From: Chitinophaga pinensis
Lineage (GTDB): Bacteria; Bacteroidota; Bacteroidia; Flavobacteriales_D; Crocinitomicaceae
Length of the DNA stretch: 64,000 nucleotides
Assembly (NCBI GenBank): GCA_945902745.1
Contig: CAMDNE010000001.1
Location: 62,001-126,000, forward strand
Direction: 5' to 3'
The notes under the pieces are model-generated. The model was not told where the DNA came from. It ran no database searches and worked only from the letters and a program-made list of their open reading frames with translations. Position numbers and translations under genes: made by a program. Positions 38,561-48,011 of this stretch are shown in pieces (within the stretch, counting starts at the first letter, position 1; each line of letters starts with the position of its first letter).

Positions 38561-39931
38561 TTAAAACCGAATGATTTCAATTTTTTCATTTTTGCGCATG
38601 AATAAATTCAAGATGGTTCTTGCGTCTCTGTCTTCCGTGGATTCCTCGATATACCGTTTCCATTTGAAAATTGGTTGATTCTGAAAGTTGAAATGAGCAA
38701 ATCCAAATCCTATAATTGCTCCTCGTTCAATTAAAACAAGGCTCTTTTCGCTTTTGTGACGTCCTTTATCAACAATATAAAAGCTGTCACCATTAAAACT
38801 TAAATCATTCAGTAGACGTTCTACTTTAGCATTGTAATCAATCGCTGATTCTTCTTGGACACATGCACCTTTGCATTTTTTGATTGAATGATGAAAACAA
38901 GCAGCTTTTGTGGGGTATAATTCACATAATTTCTGACATAAATTATATTCCTCTACCATCTTTTCTAAATGTGCAACGCCCTCTTTCTTGGATGAAAAAC
39001 TTATGAAAGGTATTTCAGTTCGTTTTGAAGTTAAGCCAAGGTGCAAGCGCAAATAACCATTATCATCCAAATAATCGAACAATCCATAAGGAAAACGACT
39101 CTTTTTTAATTGATGGTTATAGACTGGTGTATGGTGTTTTATTAATTGAGATTCTTTGAGTAAAGCAATTAATTCAGAACCTGTTAAATCATATTCAATA
39201 CGCGTAATTTCTCCACGCATTTGAATGCCTTTTTTTGTTTTGGTATTCCGTAAATGCTGGTCGACACGGTTTTTTATTTGCTTGCTTTTCCCAATATAAA
39301 TCAATTGATTGAATTCGTTATAAAATTGATAAACTCCCGTTTTACTAGGGATTTCATCCAACACCTCCAAATCTAAGTTCGGGTGCAAAATCTTTGGATT
39401 TACTTCTTGCTGAATAAAGGTTTGCAGATTCGCAGCGTCTTTTTCAATGAGCATCGTAAATAAATGAGCTGTTGCCAACGCATCACCTCCAGCTCGGTGA
39501 CGGCCAATAATTTCAATTCCCAGACTGCGTGATAATTTTCCTAAACTATATGAATCTAAACCTGGCAGGACATAGCGAGAAGCACGAACGGTGCATAAAT
39601 GGGGACGGCGAAAATCAAATCCTAACGATTTAAATTCATGCCGTAAAATGCCGTAATCAAAGCCAACATTGTGGGCAACAAAAATACATCCTTCCGTAAA
39701 TTCAATAATTTGCTTGGCAATTTCATAGAATTTTGGCTGATCTTCTACCATGCGATCACTGATTCCAGTTAAGCGCACAATGAACTCAGGGATTTTCATT
39801 TCAGGATCTACCAAACTTGAAAATTCGTCAATAATAGAAACACCGTTATGCTTATAAATAGCAATCTCGGTAATTTTGGAGGCTTTTGGACTTCCTCCAG
39901 TTGTTTCTATGTCGACAATAACGTAATCCAT
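38561..39931 (-). CDS. DEDD exonuclease (PolC epsilon-like) fused to GIY-YIG endonuclease domain
   Basis: DYVIVDIETTGGSPKASKITEIAIYK exonuclease I motif; GVYQFYNEFNQLIYIGKSKQIKNRV GIY-YIG motif. Confidence 0.92.
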   Translation of the reverse strand: MDYVIVDIETTGGSPKASKITEIAIYKHNGVSIIDEFSSLVDPEMKIPEFIVRLTGISDRMVEDQPKFYEIAKQIIEFTEGCIFVAHNVGFDYGILRHEFKSLGFDFRRPHLCTVRASRYVLPGLDSYSLGKLSRSLGIEIIGRHRAGGDALATAHLFTMLIEKDAANLQTFIQQEVNPKILHPNLDLEVLDEIPSKTGVYQFYNEFNQLIYIGKSKQIKNRVDQHLRNTKTKKGIQMRGEITRIEYDLTGSELIALLKESQLIKHHTPVYNHQLKKSRFPYGLFDYLDDNGYLRLHLGLTSKRTEIPFISFSSKKEGVAHLEKMVEEYNLCQKLCELYPTKAACFHHSIKKCKGACVQEESAIDYNAKVERLLNDLSFNGDSFYIVDKGRHKSEKSLVLIERGAIIGFGFAHFNFQNQPIFKWKRYIEESTEDRDARTILNLFMRKNEKIEIIRF

Positions 39932-40019
39932 ATTCGAGTTCTAATTTACGAATATTTCAATGTGTTGTGAACGTTTTAAAGCTTTCTTTTGAATATTGGA
40001 GAGAAACTTCTAACTTGGC

Positions 40020-41231
40020 ATGGTCTTAGCAAATCGACCGAAAAAAAATAAACCTATGAAAAAAATAACTACCCTTTTATTCTTACTGATTGGCCTTGTG
40101 TCTTTCTCTCAAAGTAATTTAACCATTTTTAATAATGGTGGACAACAATTTTATGTTATCCTGAATGGTATTAAACAAAATTCTGTACCGATGACAAACG
40201 TGTCTGTTGGTGGAATTAAAAACGGTTCTTATTCGGTAAAAATGATTTTTGCGGATGGGAAAACTGCTGATATTGATAAAAACTTCTTTATAGATGCTCC
40301 TTCAGATATTACAACACGCGTTATTTTCAAAAAAGGAATTGGTAAATTACAATTGATTGGAATGGAGCCGACTTCTGGAGTAAATACAACGCAAGGAGTG
40401 ATTATTTACCGTCCAGATAATTCAGCAGTATACAGTGACGCTGTTACAACACAAACAGTTACAACGCAACAAACTACGACTACAACTAATTCTGGAACAA
40501 CAAACGGCTCAAATGGGAATGTGACTATTAACCAAAGTGGAAATACGCAATCTGGAACAACTCAAAATGGTTCTGTCAATATGAATGGAACAACAAATAC
40601 AAACGGTCAAGCGGTTAATCAAACTGTTACAGTTACAGATCCAAATAATTCAAATGGAACAGTAGGAATGAATGTTTCAATCAATGTTTCTGATCCTCAA
40701 ATGGGTGGAGAAAATGTAAACATGTCTGTGAATATGAATGGAATGGGTACAGGATCTCAAACGAATACAACCAATACGAGTAATCAATCAAACCAAGGAA
40801 ACACGCAGTATTCACAAAACACGACTGTGACAACTACGACCACCACAACAACGTCAGGAACTCAAACAAATACAAATAATACTGCTGTCAATACAAACAA
40901 CACGAATGTGAATACTTCGACTAATGCGACTCATCCGGTTGTAACGTGCAAAAACATCATGAATGATGCAAATGCTTTTGTTCTTGAAGTAAAAGAAATT
41001 ATGATGGACGAAGACAAAAAAGATTTCATTTTATCACAATTGACAAATTTTTGTTTAACCGCTAGTCAAGCGTATAAAGTAACGGAAGCGTTAACGTTTG
41101 AAGATGAGCGTTTAATTGTCGCGAAATTTTTATACGATAGAATGATCGACAAAGACAAATCAAATTCTTTATTGCCATTGTTTAAATTTGACGATTCAAA
41201 AATGGAGTACGCAGCATATTCTAGAAAGTAA
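40020..41231 (+). CDS. DUF4476-like protein with T/N/Q-rich linker (likely start ~40056, MKKITTLLFLL)
   Basis: Signal peptide, low-complexity TTTTTTSGTQTNTNNTAVNTNN centre, C-terminal helical domain MDEDKKDFILSQLTNFCLTASQAYKVTEALTFEDERLIVAKFLYDR. Confidence 0.75.
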   Translation: MVLANRPKKNKPMKKITTLLFLLIGLVSFSQSNLTIFNNGGQQFYVILNGIKQNSVPMTNVSVGGIKNGSYSVKMIFADGKTADIDKNFFIDAPSDITTRVIFKKGIGKLQLIGMEPTSGVNTTQGVIIYRPDNSAVYSDAVTTQTVTTQQTTTTTNSGTTNGSNGNVTINQSGNTQSGTTQNGSVNMNGTTNTNGQAVNQTVTVTDPNNSNGTVGMNVSINVSDPQMGGENVNMSVNMNGMGTGSQTNTTNTSNQSNQGNTQYSQNTTVTTTTTTTTSGTQTNTNNTAVNTNNTNVNTSTNATHPVVTCKNIMNDANAFVLEVKEIMMDEDKKDFILSQLTNFCLTASQAYKVTEALTFEDERLIVAKFLYDRMIDKDKSNSLLPLFKFDDSKMEYAAYSRK

Positions 41232-41289
41232 ATTACGATTGACGGCATCTCGACTATCGCTCGATGTCCGCCAAAAAAAAATTAAAAAA

Positions 41290-41322
41290 AACTGGCTCAT
41301 GTTAAATGAGCCAGTTTTTTTT
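41290..41322. terminator. Bidirectional intrinsic terminator between convergent genes
   Basis: AACTGGCTCAT-gtta-AATGAGCCAGTT with A-tract upstream and T-tract downstream. Confidence 0.85.
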
Positions 41323-42865
41323 AGTCATGATGGTTGTATTCTCCATCGTTGTTGAGCATACCATGTTCTTCGTAATATTGATCAATGATTTCTTCGTTGA
41401 AATCGTCCGAACCAAGACGGATAATTTGTCGGTTGATTTTAACTGATTTTCCTTCTGGAATTTCAATAATAATATAAACTTCTTGATCTCTTAATTTATC
41501 ACTTTTTGGAAAAGAGTAATGCGCGTTGACATTCAAAACGGTACTGTCCAATGAAACAGAATGTTTGATGTTTTTCGCTTTGGCAACAGCCGATCTATGT
41601 GTATGTGCATGTGCGCTCAAGTTTTGGCGAATGTGAAACAAACTGTCTTCCGATAAACGGTATTCAAAATGAATTCCACCTTCTTCAATGTTTTCACCTT
41701 TAATGGTGATGAAATTAAAATCATCGTCTGTTTTCACTTCAAAACTTCCCGCTTTTCTATTATTTGAATGATGCGATTGTATCACCAATTGTTCACATTG
41801 CACGCTTCCTACTAAACGTTCAATTTCACCTTCGTTTGTCATTTCTCGACCTGTTTTAAGTCCAATGAAAACGCAAATAATTGTTCCAATGAATCCAGAT
41901 AAAAACAACAAGCCTAAAGCACGTTTCGACCATTTGTTGCGAATTTTGAATACCAATTTAATTCCCAAAAGCAGTACGAAAAAGATGGCAGAGAAGCCAG
42001 CTACAAAACCACCAATCCAAGCCATGGAATTATCACTTTCATTGGATAAAACCAAGTTGCTAAAATCTGATAAAGAAAGAAAACCATTATCGCTATTAAC
42101 TGGAATAAATTGTAATCCGGCCGCACCAAAAATCAAAAGCATCACCAACCAAAATAAACCGAAAAGGATTAATCCAGTTCCAAAAAGCACAGAAATTAGG
42201 CGTCCAATTGAACTTACACGTCTATGGATCGTGTCATCATTTCTCAAGCGATTTGAAATTTTGTTTGTTTCCTTTGTCAATCGATTTCCAGCATTTTCGA
42301 CTTCTTCACGAACGCTGTCAACTGTAATTGCTTTTCCGCGCATGCGTAATTTATCGATGGTAGAATTTGCCTTTGGAACAATTACCCATAGAATGATGTA
42401 CAAGGGAAATCCAAATCCTCCGAATAAAAACAGCAAGATGAAGAGCGCGCGAATGATGACAACATCAATCTTAAAATAATTAGCTATTCCGGCGCAAACT
42501 CCCGCAATTGTTGCATTATCTACATCCCGAAACAAATGTCTGTCTTTGTTTTTCGAACCCTCAAACGTTTCTTTCGAATAGGTTGATTTTGAAGCTTCCT
42601 CTTCTTCGATGTATTGAGAAGGATCACCCAACGTTTCCAAAATTGATTTGATATCTTCAATCTCGATAACTTGTTTTTTATCGTTCAGCATAGAACTACA
42701 CAATTCTGCGATGCGCAATTCGATATCTTCAACGATTTCTTTGTTTCCTTTTTCGTTGCGCAAACCATGGTTCAAACGGTCCATGTAATCTTGCAACAAT
42801 GCATAGGCATCTTCTTCGAACAGGAAGTTCATTCCTTTGATGTGGATGGAAGTTGTCTTTTTCAT
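41321..42865 (-). CDS. PspC domain-containing membrane protein
   Basis: RDVDNATIAGVCAGIANYFKIDVVIIRALFILLFLFGGFGFPLYIILWVIVPKA. Confidence 0.92.
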   Translation of the reverse strand: MKKTTSIHIKGMNFLFEEDAYALLQDYMDRLNHGLRNEKGNKEIVEDIELRIAELCSSMLNDKKQVIEIEDIKSILETLGDPSQYIEEEEASKSTYSKETFEGSKNKDRHLFRDVDNATIAGVCAGIANYFKIDVVIIRALFILLFLFGGFGFPLYIILWVIVPKANSTIDKLRMRGKAITVDSVREEVENAGNRLTKETNKISNRLRNDDTIHRRVSSIGRLISVLFGTGLILFGLFWLVMLLIFGAAGLQFIPVNSDNGFLSLSDFSNLVLSNESDNSMAWIGGFVAGFSAIFFVLLLGIKLVFKIRNKWSKRALGLLFLSGFIGTIICVFIGLKTGREMTNEGEIERLVGSVQCEQLVIQSHHSNNRKAGSFEVKTDDDFNFITIKGENIEEGGIHFEYRLSEDSLFHIRQNLSAHAHTHRSAVAKAKNIKHSVSLDSTVLNVNAHYSFPKSDKLRDQEVYIIIEIPEGKSVKINRQIIRLGSDDFNEEIIDQYYEEHGMLNNDGEYNHHD

Positions 42866-42866
42866 T

Positions 42867-43202
42867 TTATATTGATTTGTTTTGAGTTAATTTATTTACG
42901 GCTTCGCTCAATTCGCTCCACGTAGTTTGTAATTCTTCTAAAAATGCTTTTCCCATTTTGGTTAGCACATAATATTTTCTTGGCGGACCAGAAGGTGATT
43001 CTTCCCATCGATAAGCCAAAAGCTCGTCATTTTTTAAGCGCATGAGAAGGGGATAAAGGGTTCCTTCCACAACGATTAATTTTGCATCCTTCAATTTTTC
43101 AAGTATTTCTGAAGGATAAGCTTCGTTTTTATCTAAGATGGAAAGAATACAATACTCCAAAATTCCTTTGCGCATTTGGGCTTGTGTATTCTCTAAACTC
43201 AT
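42867..43202 (-). CDS. PadR family transcriptional regulator
   Basis: MRKGILEYCILSILDKNEAYPSEILEKL..VVEGTLYPLLMRLKNDELLAYRWEESPSGPPRKYYVLT. Confidence 0.95.
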   Translation of the reverse strand: MSLENTQAQMRKGILEYCILSILDKNEAYPSEILEKLKDAKLIVVEGTLYPLLMRLKNDELLAYRWEESPSGPPRKYYVLTKMGKAFLEELQTTWSELSEAVNKLTQNKSI

Positions 43203-43493
43203 TGTGTGTTATTTAAATTATTTATACTGACCGGTGTAATTCTATGCAAAGATATATGTAAAAGATTGAACTATGCAATACATAGTACTATTATTTTATT
43301 TTTTTAACATTTGAATGAAATAAATTAGCCAAGATGAAAGAGGGTTTATTAATTTGAAAAACAACTATTTATGACCGATTATTTTCGGGTAACTGGGCTA
43401 TTTATAGTATATTTGTATTTGAACTACTTTTTGAAATAGATGAATTTTTTGTTTGGAAATTTGGAAGAGTGACACACATTTATAAGTTGGCGG

Positions 43494-43643
43494 AAATTTT
43501 TTCAAGGAAAAGAAGAGTTTCAGAACGCAATTAAATCATTAATTGCAATCACAGGAATTGACAGAAAAATTCTAACCCTAGATGTCAAACATTCTGATAA
43601 CTTTGTTGTTATGGGAATAGCAATAGTGATATTTCCTTTTTGA
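43494..43643 (+). pseudogene. Candidate decayed fragment of a PsiE-like membrane protein
   Basis: KFFQGKEEFQNAIKSLIAITGIDRKILTLDVKHSDNFVVMGIAIVIFPF*; KILTLDVKH mirrors KIITLDIKH in the intact gene at 45983. Confidence 0.4.
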
Positions 43644-43716
43644 GTAGGATGTTTTTCTTATCGAAAAAAGAAATTGTTATTAATAATAAAAAAAAGTATC
43701 CTTAAAATAAGACATT

Positions 43717-44826
43717 ATGAAGAATAAATTTAATTTAATTATTGCTGTTAATTTAGCACTTCTGATTATGTGCAGCAATGCGTATCCTTGCACTGGAATT
43801 ACCTTAAAATCTAAAGATGGTGGATTTGTTGTCGCTCGCACGGTTGAATGGGCGCTAAACGATGCCCAACATAATAAGATTTTAATTGTGCCCCGTAATA
43901 AACAATTTGTTGGCCAAACTCCCGAGGGATACAACGGTAAGAAATGGAAAGGGGATTACGGATTTGTAACCCTTACAGCTTATGGACAGCCATATGGACC
44001 TGACGGATTGAATGAAGAAGGATTATATGTCGGTGTATATTATTTGCCTGAATTTGCTGAATATGCAATTTACGATCGTGCAAAAGCTGAAAATTCAATG
44101 AGTGTTGGAGACTTGATGCAATGGATGTTATCATCGTTTAAAACAGTTGACGAAATTATTGCCAATTTAAAGAGTGTCATTGTTGTAAATGTTGACAATA
44201 AAGAATTTGGAGGAGCAGCACTTCCTTTTCATTTCAAAATTGTTGACCCAAGTGGTAACAGCAAAATAATTGAAATTGTCAATAATGGTGAAGTAAAAAT
44301 TTATGATCCTTATATTGGTGTAATTACAAATTCTCCAACTTATGATTGGCATATTATTAACCAAAGAAATTATCTAAGTCTTTCAGCAAATCCGAATAGC
44401 CAAATGAGTTTTGAGGATTACAATTTAAAACCATTGGGCGGAGGTTCTGGATTGATTGGCTTACCGGGTGACTTCACGCCTCCTTCAAGATTTGTAAGAG
44501 CTGCAGCTTTCACCGCCTCTTGCCGTCCACTTGAAACCGCTATGGATGCTGTATTTGAATCCTTTAGGATCTTAGATAATTTTAACATCCCACTGGGTGC
44601 GATAGTACCAAAAGATTATCTACCAACCGATATCGTAAGTGCAACGCAAGTAACTTCGGCATCAGACTTAAAAAACAAAGTTTATTATTACCATACAATG
44701 TGGAACAGACAAATTAGAAAAATTGACTTAAAAGCAATTGATTTTGCAACGGTGAAAGAACAGATAATTGATGATGATGAATCAAAAACAAATTCTGTAA
44801 AAGATGTTACACCAATATTGAATTAG
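43717..44826 (+). CDS. Linear amide C-N hydrolase (choloylglycine hydrolase/penicillin acylase family)
   Basis: N-terminal nucleophile Cys after signal: YPCTGITLKSKDGGFVVARTVEW; GLNEEGLYVGVYYLP; NSPTYDWH. Confidence 0.92.
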   Translation: MKNKFNLIIAVNLALLIMCSNAYPCTGITLKSKDGGFVVARTVEWALNDAQHNKILIVPRNKQFVGQTPEGYNGKKWKGDYGFVTLTAYGQPYGPDGLNEEGLYVGVYYLPEFAEYAIYDRAKAENSMSVGDLMQWMLSSFKTVDEIIANLKSVIVVNVDNKEFGGAALPFHFKIVDPSGNSKIIEIVNNGEVKIYDPYIGVITNSPTYDWHIINQRNYLSLSANPNSQMSFEDYNLKPLGGGSGLIGLPGDFTPPSRFVRAAAFTASCRPLETAMDAVFESFRILDNFNIPLGAIVPKDYLPTDIVSATQVTSASDLKNKVYYYHTMWNRQIRKIDLKAIDFATVKEQIIDDDESKTNSVKDVTPILN

Positions 44827-44851
44827 AAGATTAACGCCCAACAGATAGAAT

Positions 44852-45949
44852 ATGAGAAATTCAATCATTCACTTTTTACTATTTATCTTCTTTAATTTAT
44901 TTACAATTGTCAGCAATGCTCAAACCACAAAATTGAAGCCTGGTTTTGATAAGGATGAGTTTCTTGAATTGCTTAAAGTTTCGAGCAGGCAAGGCGATTC
45001 ATTGTACAATCCGGATCTGCCTGCACCAGTAAAATTTCAAAAGGTTTATAGATCAGCTGAAATGGGTTTGGATAATAGATGGGATTTATGGGTGACAGAA
45101 GATAAAGTAGCGTGCATCAGTATAAGAGGAACTACATTAAAGCAAGTCAGCTGGCTCGATAATTTTTACGCTGCTATGGTGCCTGCCAAAGGGTCATTAA
45201 AACTTAGTAATAACTTTTTGTTTAACTATAATTTAAGTGACGACCCTCGTTCTGCTGTGCATACTGGCTGGCTAATTGCCACAGCATATCTTTCGCGAGA
45301 TATCCTACCAAAAATTGATTCGCTTTACCGTTCAGGATACAAAGATTTTTACATTATGGGACATAGTCAAGGAGGTGCAATTTCTTACCTGTTGACAGCC
45401 CTTTTACTAAAAGAACAGAAAAACGGTGGTCTTCCAGCTGAAATAAAATTTAAGACCTATTGCAGTGCAGCCCCAAAACCAGGAAACCTTTATTTCGCTT
45501 ATGATTTTGAGAACATGGTAAAAGGAGGGTGGGCCCAAGCCGTTACAAACGCAGCAGACTGGGTGCCTCAAGCACCGTTTTCCATTCAAACTGTAGACGA
45601 TTTTGTAATATTAAGCCCTTTTACAAATGCAAGAGGAGTTATAAAGAAACAACCTTTTTTGAATAGAATTGTAATGACAAAAGTTTATAACAGTTTGGAT
45701 AAACCTACTAAAAAGGCAAATAAGAAGTTTCAAAAATATCTAGGAAAAAAATTGGAAGTGTTTATCCGAAAAGTGTTGCCAGAATTTGAATCTCCAGAAT
45801 ATGTAAACTCGAACAACTATGTAAGGACAGGCAATCAAATTGTTTTATATCCCAACGAGGAATATTTTAAACTTTTTCCTCAAGATAAAAGTAACATTTG
45901 GATAAACCATGCATTCGAACCATATTTGTTTCTTGCAAGTTATTACTAA
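44852..45949 (+). CDS. Lipase family protein (class 3-like)
   Basis: Signal peptide; DFYIMGHSQGGAISYLLTALLL nucleophile elbow. Confidence 0.85.
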   Translation: MRNSIIHFLLFIFFNLFTIVSNAQTTKLKPGFDKDEFLELLKVSSRQGDSLYNPDLPAPVKFQKVYRSAEMGLDNRWDLWVTEDKVACISIRGTTLKQVSWLDNFYAAMVPAKGSLKLSNNFLFNYNLSDDPRSAVHTGWLIATAYLSRDILPKIDSLYRSGYKDFYIMGHSQGGAISYLLTALLLKEQKNGGLPAEIKFKTYCSAAPKPGNLYFAYDFENMVKGGWAQAVTNAADWVPQAPFSIQTVDDFVILSPFTNARGVIKKQPFLNRIVMTKVYNSLDKPTKKANKKFQKYLGKKLEVFIRKVLPEFESPEYVNSNNYVRTGNQIVLYPNEEYFKLFPQDKSNIWINHAFEPYLFLASYY

Positions 45950-45982
45950 GTGCTAATCAGATGAAGTCAAATAAATAAAATT

Positions 45983-46408
45983 ATGGAACATAAAGATAAA
46001 TTTTCAAAAATAATCTCCACGATAAATAAAATTGTTATTCGCCTTGTCATTGGACTTATGACGTTGAGTTTGATATTAGGCTCTTTATTTCTTATTTATG
46101 TGATCTATCTAAAAATAATGGAATTCCCTGTTTTTTTGTTAGATGTATCACTTTTATTCAATATTTTCAATTTAGCATTGATAATAGCTGTAGGATACGA
46201 ATTGATAAAATCGTTGATTTTAATTATAACTTCTGAAACAATTCCGTCAGCGCCTATTATTCAAATCGCAATTATTGCAGTTGCAAATAAAATCATAACA
46301 CTTGATATTAAGCACACAGAACCAATTATGGTTGTTGGTTTAGGCGTGTTGATTGCTGCTCTTGGACTGACACATTTTTTATTAAATTATAGAAAAAAGA
46401 CATCTTAA
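45983..46408 (+). CDS. PsiE-like (phosphate-starvation-inducible E family) membrane protein
   Basis: 141 aa with TM helices; IAIIAVANKIITLDIKHTEPIMVVGLGVLIAALGLTHFLL. Confidence 0.65.
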   Translation: MEHKDKFSKIISTINKIVIRLVIGLMTLSLILGSLFLIYVIYLKIMEFPVFLLDVSLLFNIFNLALIIAVGYELIKSLILIITSETIPSAPIIQIAIIAVANKIITLDIKHTEPIMVVGLGVLIAALGLTHFLLNYRKKTS

Positions 46409-46843
46409 AAAAGCTGAGTTCATTTTTTTATTCTTTTTCAAGAAGTTATTTTGACAATGTTTTTTAAATAGTTCAATTATTGAACCAACAAATTTATAGA
46501 TTGTAATCTTTTAAATATGGTCGCAGAATACTAAATATAAGTCTGCTGTGAAAAGCAATAGCTCGCTTATTGGGTTGGCTGCCTTTCGTCAATAAGTATG
46601 TTCTTATCCATCCATCAGAAATTAATAAAAATGGCATAAAAAGCATTCTCTTGAGCCTCTTTGTCAAAACTTGAATAAAAAGCATTTCAGTTAGAAAGAA
46701 AACACGTTTATTCTTGCATATAAATCATTTTTCGTGAATCAATTTTGAATTTTATTAAATAATTTCAACTATAAATCAAACAAAATAGTGTTTTGATTGT
46801 CTTCATTACCTATCAATAGTTGATAATCATTTAATCTGATATT

Positions 46844-47020
46844 ATGTTTAAAAAATTCACGCTAGCAGACAAATTACTATTTGCGGCAGCTTTATTGTCA
46901 TTAATTTATTCGGAGACACTATTCTTTCAAGGAGCAAAAGAGGACGCACATTTCGTCGGTATTTGGGTCCCTTCGATTTTAGCTTTTGGTATTTATTTGA
47001 AACTTATTAAATCCAACTAA
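46844..47020 (+). CDS. Small membrane protein (58 aa), not in the supplied ORF track
   Basis: MFKKFTLADKLLFAAALLSLIYSETLFFQGAKEDAHFVGIWVPSILAFGIYLKLIKSN*, hydrophobic segments, 1 bp from the next small ORF. Confidence 0.65.
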   Translation: MFKKFTLADKLLFAAALLSLIYSETLFFQGAKEDAHFVGIWVPSILAFGIYLKLIKSN

Positions 47021-47021
47021 A

Positions 47022-47105
47022 ATGACAGAAACAATACCATATTTCGCTGGACTTATTACTTTAATTTTTGGAATAGGTTTTTATTTTGCTCTTAAACAAA
47101 AATAA
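47022..47105 (+). CDS. Very small membrane protein (27 aa), symporter-small-accessory-like
   Basis: MTETIPYFAGLITLIFGIGFYFALKQK*; tightly coupled to the preceding ORF. Confidence 0.55.
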   Translation: MTETIPYFAGLITLIFGIGFYFALKQK

Positions 47106-47311
47106 AAAAAGCCATTTGACATACCGGAATTTTAAATAAATTAACTTTCCGTTCACTGATTTTAAGTTAATTAAACTGGGCTTTAAGTGCATTTAATTCT
47201 TCAACGTTAATTTCATTTTACACATTCGTCTTGGATTCGTTTGTTAAAACGAATTAGTCGGTATTACTTATAAAAAAGGAACCTTATCTTTTTGACTAGT
47301 ATCGTTTATAT

Positions 47312-47971
47312 TTGCAAATTCTAAAGTACCAATGTATGAATCCAAAGGTTGACGATTTTTTAAATAAGGTGACTAAGTGGCACGATGAACTAGCTAAATT
47401 AAGAGCAATTGTTCTCGATTGTCAACTCACTGAAGAACTAAAATGGGGCGTTCCATGCTATACTTTTCAAAAAGGAAATATTGTGTTAATTCATGGGTTT
47501 AAAGAATATTGCGCCTTGCTGTTTATGAAAGGTGCTTTACTGAATGATTCAAATGGGATTCTTATTCAACAAACGGAAAATGTGCAAGGTGGACGTCAAA
47601 TACGTTTTAACAGTTTGAAGGAAATAGAAGACCAAGAAGCGATTTTAAAAGCCTATATTTTTGAAGCAATTGAAGTGGAGAAAGCAGGAATGAAAGTTGC
47701 GCATAAACCACATTCAGAATATGTTATTCCAGAAGAATTTCAATCTAAAATGAATGAAAATTCAGCATTAAAAAACGCATTTGAAGGATTGACTCCAGGA
47801 AGGCAACGAGCATATATTCTTCATTTTTCAGGATCAAAACAAGCTAAAACTCGAGAAGCAAGAGTTGAAAATTACACCCAAAGAATATTAATGGGAAAAG
47901 GGTTAAATGATTGTATTTGCGGCCTTTCTAAGCGAATGCCTAGTTGTGATGGGTCGCATAAATACCTTTAA
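47312..47971 (+). CDS. YdeI/DUF1801 family protein with C-terminal CDGSH-type motif (likely start 47336)
   Basis: DELAKLRAIVLDCQLTEELKWGVPCYTFQKGNIVLIHGFKEYCALLF; C-terminus CICGLSKRMPSCDGSH. Confidence 0.85.
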   Translation: MQILKYQCMNPKVDDFLNKVTKWHDELAKLRAIVLDCQLTEELKWGVPCYTFQKGNIVLIHGFKEYCALLFMKGALLNDSNGILIQQTENVQGGRQIRFNSLKEIEDQEAILKAYIFEAIEVEKAGMKVAHKPHSEYVIPEEFQSKMNENSALKNAFEGLTPGRQRAYILHFSGSKQAKTREARVENYTQRILMGKGLNDCICGLSKRMPSCDGSHKYL

Positions 47972-48011
47972 GTTTTAACTATTTGTTAAAGCCAAAAAAA
48001 ACACTTGAAAA

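Noticed and set aside
46494-46685. 63-aa minus-strand ORF MLFIQVLTKRLKRMLFMPFLLISDG...
   Set aside because: Some protein-like character, but no recognisable family, RBS or operon context; left undecided.
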